From positions 1-33,713 of the forward strand of contig JAFGXQ010000047.1 of assembly GCA_016936575.1 (NCBI GenBank): a DNA stretch of 33,713 bases, written 5' to 3'. The DNA comes from Deltaproteobacteria bacterium (GTDB lineage: Bacteria; Myxococcota_A; Polyangia; JAAYKL01). The position numbers were made by a program, and so were the translations under genes. Numbering within the stretch: the first letter of the stretch is position 1; each line of letters begins with the position of its first letter. Of the stretch, positions 27,472 to 33,713 are shown one piece after another. The notes beneath the pieces were generated by a model. That model was not told the origin of the DNA. It did no database searches and saw only the letters and a list, made by a program, of their open reading frames with translations.

Positions 27472-28344
27472 TTGATATATTACGAAGAACCTGTCATCCG
27501 CCCACCGGCGGAAGCCGACTCGCTCATTCTGCAGGCCACTATCGGATGCAGCCACAATAAATGCACCTTCTGTATAACGTATAAACAAAAGAAATTTCGA
27601 GTTCGTCCATTCGAACATATCAAACATGAAATCGATTGGGCGGCAAAAGAAATCCCCCATGTTCGCAAGGTATTCCTCGGTGACGGAGACGCGCTCGCCA
27701 TCCCCACAGACGACCTTGTACAAATTCTGGAATATCTATACACCACCCTGCCCGCGCTGAAAAAAGTCGCCGTCTACGCGTCTCCCGGCAACTTCGAAAA
27801 CAAATCGGTTCCGGAGCTGCAGCGGCTGAAGGCAGCGGGGCTGTCCCTGTTGTACATCGGCTTTGAATCAGGAGATGACGATACCCTGCTGCGCATCAAA
27901 AAAGGGTTCACCGCAAATGAAATGGCGACACTCATGGAAAAACCCAATGAGGCCGGACTTAAAATTTCAGCCACCGTCATTCTCGGGCTGGGCGGGCCTT
28001 CGGATATGCAGCGACGGGGCGAAAACACGGCAAAGCTCATTGATAAAGTCAGCCCCCGGTTCGCATCGGCACTGACCCTGATGCTTCCGCTGGGAAAAAA
28101 GCCCTACCAGAAGCACTGGGACCCCAACTGGCGCATGCTGACCCCCAGGGAATCACTTCAGGAGCTGCGGTTTCTGGTGAATGCAGTACAGGGAAACAAA
28201 ATCATTTTCCGCTCCAATCACGCGTCCAATTATCTGCCTATCGAAGGAACCTTTCAAAAAGGCAAAGCCAAAATGCTCGACCAAATCGACGCTGCATTGA
28301 ATGACCAACGCGCCCTGCGACCGGAATTCCTGCGGGGGCTGTAG
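27472..28344 (+). CDS. Radical SAM protein with Cx4Cx2C cluster motif
   Basis: This 290-residue radical SAM enzyme has the 4Fe-4S ligands at Cys26, Cys31 and Cys34 (GCSHNKCTFC), a Cx4Cx2C spacing rather than the common Cx3Cx2C. It shows 'VFLGDGDAL' and 'LLYIGFESGDDDTLLRIKKG', as in COG1032-type oxidoreductases, but lacks an N-terminal cobalamin domain. The reaction is unknown. It starts with TTG 27472, AAGGA seven bases before; no in-frame ATG fits. Its stop is followed at once by a small inverted-repeat element. Confidence 0.88.
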   Translation: MIYYEEPVIRPPAEADSLILQATIGCSHNKCTFCITYKQKKFRVRPFEHIKHEIDWAAKEIPHVRKVFLGDGDALAIPTDDLVQILEYLYTTLPALKKVAVYASPGNFENKSVPELQRLKAAGLSLLYIGFESGDDDTLLRIKKGFTANEMATLMEKPNEAGLKISATVILGLGGPSDMQRRGENTAKLIDKVSPRFASALTLMLPLGKKPYQKHWDPNWRMLTPRESLQELRFLVNAVQGNKIIFRSNHASNYLPIEGTFQKGKAKMLDQIDAALNDQRALRPEFLRGL

Positions 28345-28469
28345 CCTGATCATTCATCACATTTTTAGAAGTACGTTTTGCGGCAGCATAGATTCCCCCT
28401 TGAAAAGGGGGATTATTGATGCTTTTCCCCAATTTTCTGTACATAAAAAGATGTGATGGATGATCAGGA
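28345..28469. mobile_element. MITE-like element with 22-bp terminal inverted repeats
   Basis: CCTGATCATTCATCACATTT at 28345 and its near-complement ending at 28468 agree at 20 of 22 positions. Inside is a strong hairpin CCCCCTT-GAA-AAGGGGG (28395-28411). CTGTAGCC occurs just before/at the left end (28339-28346) and again at 28470-28477, as a target duplication would. There is no coding capacity. The hairpin could terminate the converging radical SAM and FGE-like genes. Part of the element recurs at 33577-33650. Confidence 0.75.
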
Positions 28470-28516
28470 CTGTAGCCCGATACGGAATTCAACGAATTAT
28501 TTTTAATGACAATTGG

Positions 28517-29332
28517 CTATTTTTCTCGGACGCAATGAAAGCCGAAAGAGGCGTCCCATTCATATGCTTTTCCAACCCGGGTAAACGCCGTAGAAAAATG
28601 ATTGGGGCTGGTTTCGCGCCAGCTGCCGCCTTTTAAAAAACGTGTATCATCTGATGCCTTAAGCACTTCCGGGGTGACATCCATCCATTCCCAAACATTA
28701 CCGGACATGTCGCAAATCCCCGATGCGCTGTTTCCGGCGGGCTTTGAGCAGACCGGCCAGGTGCCGTCCTTGCCACAACCGTTTCGATGCATTCCCGCCC
28801 AGACCAAATCATCGCAGGTGATCTTCTGCGCACTGTTCCACGGCTTCGGCACATCGCCGCCGGCGTTCAGCTCCGCCATCCACTCCTTCATGGTCGGAAG
28901 CCTTCCGCCGGCATAGCGACAAAAGGCGTCAGCGTCTCTCCAGGAAACACAATTGGCGGGATGATCGCGCTTTTCGGCTTTGCCGATATTGCAGGCGGGG
29001 TCGGCTGCAACGGCTTTGGGGGGCTCCCGGGTGCAACCGCCTTCGTCCTGACAGATGACGTACAAGGCCGCGGTGATTTCAGATTTCGAAAAATAGACTC
29101 CTGCAGGAGCGGAAAACACCCATTGAATTTTATCGGTCACTTTGCCGGCAGAGACCGATGACTGTTGAGGCTCGGTATCCTGCGACACCTTTTGCGGCGG
29201 CGCAGCCGGTTTCTCACCCAAACCGCATGCAATGAAAAGGACCGAAGCAATGCACACAGTCGTCAAATGGTTGGTCTTACGACGCATTTCGGTCTCAGCC
29301 TGCGTCACTGTATGGGTTTGTATTTCAGCCAT
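28517..29332 (-). CDS. FGE/SUMF1-like (formylglycine-generating-enzyme fold) lipoprotein
   Basis: This 271-residue product has a C-terminal FGE-sulfatase fold: 'NCVSWRDADAFCRYAGGRLP', 'MKEWMAELN', 'ICDMSGNVWEWMD', 'FLKGGSWRE' and 'GFHCVRE'. Most bacterial proteins of this fold are not true formylglycine enzymes but ligand-binding or structural parts. A lipoprotein signal ends in FIAC. Two starts are possible: ATG 29332, coupled to the regulator stop (TAG-GAAAC-ATG) with a long n-region, or ATG 29287, giving a standard signal with Cys21. The first has the better ribosome binding site. Position at the end of the LiaF-LytS-LytTR run suggests it is an output or sensor of that system (inference). 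Confidence 0.85.
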   Translation of the reverse strand: MAEIQTHTVTQAETEMRRKTNHLTTVCIASVLFIACGLGEKPAAPPQKVSQDTEPQQSSVSAGKVTDKIQWVFSAPAGVYFSKSEITAALYVICQDEGGCTREPPKAVAADPACNIGKAEKRDHPANCVSWRDADAFCRYAGGRLPTMKEWMAELNAGGDVPKPWNSAQKITCDDLVWAGMHRNGCGKDGTWPVCSKPAGNSASGICDMSGNVWEWMDVTPEVLKASDDTRFLKGGSWRETSPNHFSTAFTRVGKAYEWDASFGFHCVREK

Positions 29333-29337
29333 GTTTC

Positions 29338-30081
29338 CTACCCAATCACTTCCTTCAACCGCTTGTGTCCGCTTCTTGAAATCCGCAGTTCGGTTCTGTC
29401 TTTTAAAATGGCAATGTATTTATCTTTGGCCAGCAGTTCAATCCGATCGACCCGCTCAATATTGACAATGGACGACCGGTGAATTCGAATGAATTTGTCG
29501 GCATCCAACATCTTTTCCAGACCGGCGAGGGTTTGATGTTTCAGAATGCTCTTACCGGCGTAATGAATATCGACGTAGTCGTCTTCGGCCGAAATGTAAT
29601 CCACATCGGTCACCGGTATCATTTCAATTTTGCTGCCGTCTTTAACCACAATACGCGTCAGCGCTTCAGGTTTTGTATCGGTGGCTTTCATTTCATTAAG
29701 CTGAGGCAACGGTCGCCCGCGATTCGCAGACACTTTCTCGATAGCTTTGGCCAGTCGTTCCGCCGAAAACGGCTTCAACAGATAGTCGACCGCATGAGAA
29801 TCGAACGCCTTCAGCGCATACTGGTCGTACGCGGTGGCAAACACCACGGCGATGTCGTCGCGGTCAATGAGCTCGAGAACTTCGAACCCATCAAGTTTGG
29901 GCATCTGAATATCGAGAAAAATCAAATCCGGATTATGTTCCGCCACTGCTTTCACCGCTTCAAACCCATTCTTGCATTCAGCCACCACGGTGACGTTTTC
30001 GTGCGCTTTCAGCATTTCCTGCAGGTACTGCCGGGCAAGCATCTCATCATCGACCACAATTGCATTCAGTACTTGATTCAT
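29338..30081 (-). CDS. LytTR-family response regulator
   Basis: This 247-residue regulator has a receiver domain (acidic pair Asp11/Asp12, phospho-acceptor Asp57 in IFLDIQMP, 'VFATAYDQYALKAF', 'DYLLKPF') and a C-terminal LytTR DNA-binding domain ('YISAEDDYVDIHYAG', 'FIRIHRSSIVN', 'ELRISRSGHKRL'). LytTR domains bind short direct repeats next to promoters. The start ATG 30081 is the second of two adjacent ATGs, seven bases after GGAGG. It follows the kinase gene by 22 bases. Confidence 0.94.
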   Translation of the reverse strand: MNQVLNAIVVDDEMLARQYLQEMLKAHENVTVVAECKNGFEAVKAVAEHNPDLIFLDIQMPKLDGFEVLELIDRDDIAVVFATAYDQYALKAFDSHAVDYLLKPFSAERLAKAIEKVSANRGRPLPQLNEMKATDTKPEALTRIVVKDGSKIEMIPVTDVDYISAEDDYVDIHYAGKSILKHQTLAGLEKMLDADKFIRIHRSSIVNIERVDRIELLAKDKYIAILKDRTELRISRSGHKRLKEVIG

Positions 30082-30103
30082 CATCACTCCTCCGCTGCAG
30101 CAT

Positions 30104-31162
30104 TTACAGCGCGGTCTCGCTCTCCTCAATACCGATTCCCGGCATGAACAGGGTCACCGTAAAAGAACCGGATTCTTTCTTCACCGACATACTCGCCCCT
30201 TCCCCGAAAAAATGTTTCAGCCGCTCCCGCGTTGTCGAAATCCCCAAATGCGTGCCGCGTCTGGGCGGTGCATCGTCTTCGAACCCGTTCTGAATGGTAA
30301 AGTACACGCCATTTTTCACACATTCAACCGTGGTTTTTATCACAACCGTATCCAGACTCGCTGATACGCCGTGTTTCACCGCGTTTTCATACAGCGGCTG
30401 CAGCAGGAGCGGCGGTAGTTTCAATGATAGACAGGCCTTGTCGGCATCCTGGATCACCTCCATTTTGTCGCCGAACCGCACCGCTTCGATTTTGAGATAT
30501 TTGTCAACCAGCATCAGCTCTTCGCCCAATGTTACCGACTTCTGTTTTCCGAACGCCAGTGTACTGCGAAAAAATTCGCTCAGCAGCAGCACCATTTCCC
30601 GCGCCCGGCCGGCGTCCATCGATACCAGTGCGGCAATGGAATTGAGACTGTTGAACAGAAAATGAGGGTTCACCTGTGCCCGCAGCGCCCGAAGCTCCGC
30701 CTCCCGCCCCAGCACAATCGCTTCGTCAGCGCTCTTTTCCGCCGACCGCGCCTCGTCCATCGCGATAATCAGATAGTGCAGAATCAATGAAAACGCGAAG
30801 TACGCATCTCCCATCATGAATAAGAATAGGGTGACTTCTGCGAGCTTGTCGGCCGCCATACACTCGGTGGTGCCGCAGATTCCGTAAAACGCGGCGGTCC
30901 ACCCTCCCGAAATCACGATACATGCGCCCACCAGCGCCGGAACCACCTGGGTCAGGGTGGAGCGACGAAGCGGAAGCGCTTTGCACATATATTGGGCACT
31001 GGCCGACGCAAATGACATCGGAATGCCGAACGCTACACTCAACACCGCCGCCTGGGTCCATGAAAGTCCGCGGATGTGCAGCAGCACTCCCACCAACGCG
31101 GTGAGCGGTATCCACGCCAGGAAGAATCCGAGGGTCGCTTTATTGCGAAAGAGTTTCTCCAT
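30104..31162 (-). CDS. LytS-like membrane sensor histidine kinase
   Basis: This 352-residue kinase has four to five membrane segments in residues 10-135, then a His_kinase (LytS/YehU type) domain with phospho-acceptor His167 in 'QVNPHFLFNSLNS', and an ATPase part ('LLQPLYENAVKHGV', 'GTHLGISTTRERL'). There is no large extracytoplasmic sensor, so the signal is probably perceived in the membrane or through partner proteins. The two LiaF-like proteins encoded just upstream are obvious candidates (inference). It begins 15 bases after the first LiaF-like stop, without a clear ribosome binding site, which suggests coupling. Confidence 0.93.
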   Translation of the reverse strand: MEKLFRNKATLGFFLAWIPLTALVGVLLHIRGLSWTQAAVLSVAFGIPMSFASASAQYMCKALPLRRSTLTQVVPALVGACIVISGGWTAAFYGICGTTECMAADKLAEVTLFLFMMGDAYFAFSLILHYLIIAMDEARSAEKSADEAIVLGREAELRALRAQVNPHFLFNSLNSIAALVSMDAGRAREMVLLLSEFFRSTLAFGKQKSVTLGEELMLVDKYLKIEAVRFGDKMEVIQDADKACLSLKLPPLLLQPLYENAVKHGVSASLDTVVIKTTVECVKNGVYFTIQNGFEDDAPPRRGTHLGISTTRERLKHFFGEGASMSVKKESGSFTVTLFMPGIGIEESETAL

Positions 31163-31177
31163 GAGAGCAGCCCGGGG

Positions 31178-31936
31178 TCAGTTGCGAATCTCAATGCCGC
31201 CCATCACAATGCTGCCTTCAATAATCAGCCGCTTGGGAGGAGTTTCGCTGTCAATCACGTGTCTTCGGGTCTTGTTTTCGATACCGCCCATCACCGGTGA
31301 ACACCTGGAGATCACCTCCCAGTGCTCGGGAATCCACAGCTCCATCCCGCCCATCACCAGTTTCACATGAAGGACCGCTTCCTCCCCCTTGATTTCAGCG
31401 TTGCGCATATCCAATTCCAACCCGCCCATGACGGCGGACACATCGGCCCGCTCAAACTCCTTCGAATGTATCTCGTCTTCCCGACCGGCCATCAGCAACC
31501 GGGATTCAAAGGTATTCGTGGTGGTTATCTCGTCGGCACTCTTCTTGCGTTTTTTTGAAGGCGTTCGCAATGTGGCGGTGAAAATCAGTACACCGAATAT
31601 CAACAGCAGCACCGGCCACACCAGCGACCATCGCAAATCCACATACCCGAAATTGTGCGCGAGCACCGTAGCCCCCACTGCCAGCAACACCAATCCCCCG
31701 GTAAAACCGCCCCCTGAACGGCGGGCGCCGATTTTCACCAACCCGCCCCACAGCAGTATAATCGGCCACAGCTTCCATGCCGATATGCCCCCCAGGTACC
31801 CGAGATGCTCCGCCAGAAACGCACCGCCGAACAGCATCAGCGCGCCGCCCATGAAAAACCCGCCGCCTCGCTTCGACTCACAGTCGCTTCCCCCGCTGCA
31901 TGTTCTTTTTCTGGTTGCCGTTTTTTCTTCGTTCAT
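31178..31936 (-). CDS. LiaF-like membrane protein (DUF5668 plus LiaF C-terminal type domain)
   Basis: The start is ATG 31936 (252 aa), nine bases after GGAG; two upstream ATGs are less supported. A charged N-terminus with three Cys or Cys-adjacent residues is followed by four hydrophobic segments of the LiaF/LiaI type ('GGALMLFGGAFLAEHLGYLG', 'LWPIILLWGG'). The cytoplasmic C-terminal part repeats an xMGGxE element four times ('VMGGLELDMRNA', 'VMGGMELWIP', 'VMGGIENK', 'VMGGIEIRN'), the beta-solenoid style of LiaF. LiaF represses LiaRS in Bacillus until the envelope is damaged. Here the adjacent kinase is the probable client. Confidence 0.87.
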   Translation of the reverse strand: MNEEKTATRKRTCSGGSDCESKRGGGFFMGGALMLFGGAFLAEHLGYLGGISAWKLWPIILLWGGLVKIGARRSGGGFTGGLVLLAVGATVLAHNFGYVDLRWSLVWPVLLLIFGVLIFTATLRTPSKKRKKSADEITTTNTFESRLLMAGREDEIHSKEFERADVSAVMGGLELDMRNAEIKGEEAVLHVKLVMGGMELWIPEHWEVISRCSPVMGGIENKTRRHVIDSETPPKRLIIEGSIVMGGIEIRN

Positions 31937-32030
31937 TATTTCACTCTCCATCCAATTCATTCTTGTATATTAAATTTACCGCTGTCCCGTCCAGTTTCGG
32001 CGAATCGACGCATCTCGTCGGTGAAGCGCA

Positions 32031-32804
32031 TCAGTTGTTGATTTCAATCGCACCCTGGCGCACCGACGCCGTAATCAGCAGTCGTTTTTTAACGTCCACA
32101 CCGCGGCACGAACTGTTGTCCTCGATTGCGCCCATGAAGGTGTCGCCGTCAATCAGCACTTCCCAGTCCTGGGGCACACGAATCTTCACCCCCGCCAGCT
32201 TCACCTTTAAAAACAGTTCCGCTTCATCGGCCTCCATTCGCGCCGCCCGCAAATCCAGTTCGTATCCGCCCATGAAAATATCGACCAGGCCGCCTTTAAA
32301 AACACCTGTTCCGAAATCGTCTTCCTTGCCGCCGCAGATAATCTTACTGTTCAACATGTCGGGTGAATCAGCGACCGTTTCAGGAATGGTCACCTTGGTA
32401 GACTTTCTCGGAAACAGCGCCACCATCGCCATCATCGCCGCACCGAGCGCGACCACAAAAACCGGCCAAATCAGCCCCCAGGGAACCGCAAACAGTTGCA
32501 GGCTGTGTACCAAAGCGAGGTCGGAAAACACCAGTATCACAATGGCAAAAATACGCCCGGACCAATGCCTTGCCCGGAACAGCCCGGACAGCGCCGGTAT
32601 CATAATCGCCAACGGCCAGAACTGGGTCACCGCATATCCGCCGAGCATTCCCAAATGCTGCAGCAGAAACAGCGTTCCCACCGCAATCAGCATCAAAGAA
32701 AAACCGATACCGCATCGTTTTTCGTCCCGAGCGCAGGTATCTTTGCGATGACTACGGGAATATCTGTGAAATCTTTCAGCTGCACAAGCGTTGTGATGAT
32801 GCAT
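32031..32804 (-). CDS. Second LiaF-like membrane protein with His/Cys-rich N-terminus
   Basis: A paralogue of the preceding gene (257 aa), with AAGGAG six bases before ATG 32804. The first 31 residues are unusual: MHHH, further His at 13, 19, and Cys7, Cys24 and Cys31, a possible metal-binding tail. Four membrane segments follow ('GFSLMLIAVGTLFLLQHLGM', 'FWPLAIMIPALSG'). A C-terminal solenoid-like part has 'FMGGYELDLRAA', 'VKIRVPQDWEV', 'FMGAIEDN' and 'QGAIEINN', weaker repeats than its neighbour. The gap to the next gene is 94 bases. It probably acts with its paralogue on the LytS-like kinase (inference). Confidence 0.87.
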   Translation of the reverse strand: MHHHNACAAERFHRYSRSHRKDTCARDEKRCGIGFSLMLIAVGTLFLLQHLGMLGGYAVTQFWPLAIMIPALSGLFRARHWSGRIFAIVILVFSDLALVHSLQLFAVPWGLIWPVFVVALGAAMMAMVALFPRKSTKVTIPETVADSPDMLNSKIICGGKEDDFGTGVFKGGLVDIFMGGYELDLRAARMEADEAELFLKVKLAGVKIRVPQDWEVLIDGDTFMGAIEDNSSCRGVDVKKRLLITASVRQGAIEINN

Positions 32805-32945
32805 AACTATCTCCTTGCAAAAAATGGCGGCGCCTCATCGCCACACAAGCAAAGGTAAAGCGAATCACAGCGCTGCGCATCATCCGTTCGGTCGCCGGAG
32901 CGGAACCTTCGGTGAATCGCCGAAAAGCCGAGGTAAAAGTGTGGC

Positions 32946-33344
32946 CTACTGTTGTACTGACAAATGGCTGTTCAGCCAGGAGAGCGCTTTGTCATGTTCG
33001 TTTGGTAAAAACGTTCGGTTGACCAATTCGGCGCGGTCCTCCACATCGAACTGATACATCGCGTGCTTGGAAACGCCGTCATCGGGCGATACAACTGCAC
33101 AGTAGCGTGCGCCCAAGGTTTGGTCGAGGGTAACCACCGCATCGGCCAGATACTGCATTTCCTGGGGGGTGATTTGGGCAAAGGATGCCTCTCGGTGATC
33201 AACCAGCAGGTCTCGCCCTTTTTTCCAAGATTCATGGGTGAGCAGGGTTTTCATCATTTCCTGAATGCCTTCAAAAGATAATTCTTCGTAGGTGGTCAGC
33301 GTAAACCGGTTCAATTTCTCTTCAAATAGCAACGTATATCTCAT
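32946..33344 (-). CDS. Small alpha/beta protein, possibly SpoIIAA/STAS-like
   Basis: This 132-residue cytoplasmic protein has alternating strands and helices: 'YTLLFEEKLNRFTLTTYEELS', 'RDLLVDHREASFAQITPQEMQYLAD', 'ARYCAVVSPDDGVSKHAMYQFD', then 'FLPNEHDKALSWLNS'. The pattern resembles stand-alone SpoIIAA-like folds, but no signature decides it. It is the first gene in the run leading to the LiaF/LytS/LytTR genes, 141 bases before the next. GGATGTGA before ATG 33344 is a weak ribosome binding site. Function unknown. Confidence 0.72.
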   Translation of the reverse strand: MRYTLLFEEKLNRFTLTTYEELSFEGIQEMMKTLLTHESWKKGRDLLVDHREASFAQITPQEMQYLADAVVTLDQTLGARYCAVVSPDDGVSKHAMYQFDVEDRAELVNRTFLPNEHDKALSWLNSHLSVQQ

Positions 33345-33350
33345 TCACAT

Positions 33351-33412
33351 CCGCCGTTCGAAAAACGAGTTGTTCCGACGTTCGAAAATATCACATTCAG
33401 CGAGCATGGCAA
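33351..33412 (-). promoter_or_regulatory. Promoter candidate with 14-bp direct repeats before the LiaF/LytTR run
   Basis: Leftwards, TTGCCA (33412-33407) and TATTTT (33390-33385) are 16 bases apart. Plus-strand direct repeats CCGCCGTTCGAAAA (33351-33364) and CCGACGTTCGAAAA (33375-33388) differ at one base and are 24 bases apart. One covers the -10 and the other lies downstream of the expected start. Their [AC]CGTTNG core resembles LytTR half-sites, though the spacing is slightly larger than usual. Confidence 0.45.
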
Positions 33413-33576
33413 TACCATTGTTCGCATTTAGATATTTTTACGTGCAATATGATCCCCACTACAGATAATCCTATTTACGCAGTTTTCGGTGCTTCTGCGT
33501 AACTGCCGAAGAAAAATGCCGGGACAATCGCAAGAACGCCTTGTATTTCTAAAAAATGTAGGGTCCCGGGTTTATC
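33413..33576. other. Non-coding stretch with overlapping inverted repeats
   Basis: No gene is supported. ACGCAG/CTGCGT (33477-33482, 33495-33500), GCAGTT/AACTGC (33479-33484, 33501-33506) and TTCGG/CCGAA (33485-33489, 33506-33510) overlap and can form mutually exclusive stems. Nothing else is seen before the repeat at 33577. Confidence 0.4.
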
Positions 33577-33650
33577 CCTGATCATTCATCACATTTTTTT
33601 ATGTACAGAAAATTGGGGAAAAGCATCAATAATCCCCCTTGAAAAGGGGG
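33577..33650 (-). repeat. Second, partial copy of the MITE-like element
   Basis: From CCTGATCATTCATCACATTT onwards it matches the complement of the 28345-28469 element through ATGTACAGAAAATTGGGG and AAAAGCATCAATAATCCCCC. The hairpin CCCCCTT-GAA-AAGGGGG (33634-33650) is in the opposite sense to its flanks compared with the first copy. The other terminal repeat is not found before the window ends. Confidence 0.75.
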
Positions 33651-33713
33651 GAAGGGGGATGTCGACATTCATTGCGAACAATCCGATTTGCTTTGGGGCT
33701 ATTGCTTTGAAGA

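Noticed and set aside
29165-29482. Plus-strand frames opposite the regulator and FGE-like genes
   Set aside because: They are shadows of well-supported minus-strand genes and show no domain or start signal.
30082-30129. Longer start for the LytTR regulator
   Set aside because: The added residues are Arg/Cys-rich, overlap the kinase gene, and lie upstream of the GGAGG site.

Overview
The window comes from a bacterium with an envelope rich in lipoproteins. Three secreted or lipid-anchored proteins carry long (Asp-Ser/Thr/Ala)n spacers, and one of these also has thrombospondin type 3 repeats. There is a formylglycine-generating-enzyme-like lipoprotein, a LytS/LytR-type two-component system and a GatCAB transamidosome operon. 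This mix is typical of the former Deltaproteobacteria (Myxococcota/Bradymonadota-like, probably uncultured). That placement is inferred from protein style; no rRNA or tRNA gene is present to confirm it.

Layout. Positions 1-4432 (+) hold two surface proteins with Asp-rich spacers: a 5'-truncated Ig-like/PPC-like protein, and a lipoprotein with an amidohydrolase fold, type 3 repeats and a C-terminal beta region. Positions 4454-5886 (-) are a FetAB-type ABC transporter. Positions 6100-6831 (-) are a DUF2914 lipoprotein. Positions 6973-17419 (-) are a tight run read as gatC, gatA, gatB, aspS, secA, a CAP-domain lipoprotein and a GH5 glycosidase, preceded by an excellent sigma70-type promoter whose predicted start is the A of the gatC ATG. 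Positions 17544-18684 (-) are a Cys-rich lipoprotein and a DUF4395 membrane protein.

Positions 18685-23371 are the accessory part. A 519-bp non-coding stretch ends in a 14-bp perfect palindrome in front of a DUF1016_N-staphylococcal-nuclease fusion. After it come a GyrI-like protein, a 41-bp-period hairpin repeat, a 36-residue lipoprotein, a GNAT protein with an odd tail, a small membrane protein, a lipocalin, and an MntA/HepT toxin-antitoxin pair that overlaps the lipocalin gene.

Positions 23586-25535 (-) are a PL1-like pectate lyase lipoprotein with an Asp-rich spacer. Positions 25653-27365 (-) are a GH3-type adenylating enzyme, divergent from a radical SAM protein (27472-28344, +). A small element with terminal inverted repeats follows at 28345-28469, and part of it recurs in the opposite orientation at 33577-33650.

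Positions 28517-33344 (-) form a probable envelope-stress module. In transcription order it holds a small alpha/beta protein, two LiaF-like membrane proteins, a LytS-like kinase, a LytTR regulator and an FGE-like lipoprotein. A promoter candidate with 14-bp direct repeats stands in front of it.

The strongest candidates for something undescribed are the DUF1016_N-nuclease fusion with its palindromic operator, the double-LiaF/LytS/LytTR/FGE module with its direct repeats, and the amidohydrolase-like lipoprotein that appears to have lost most of its metal ligands.
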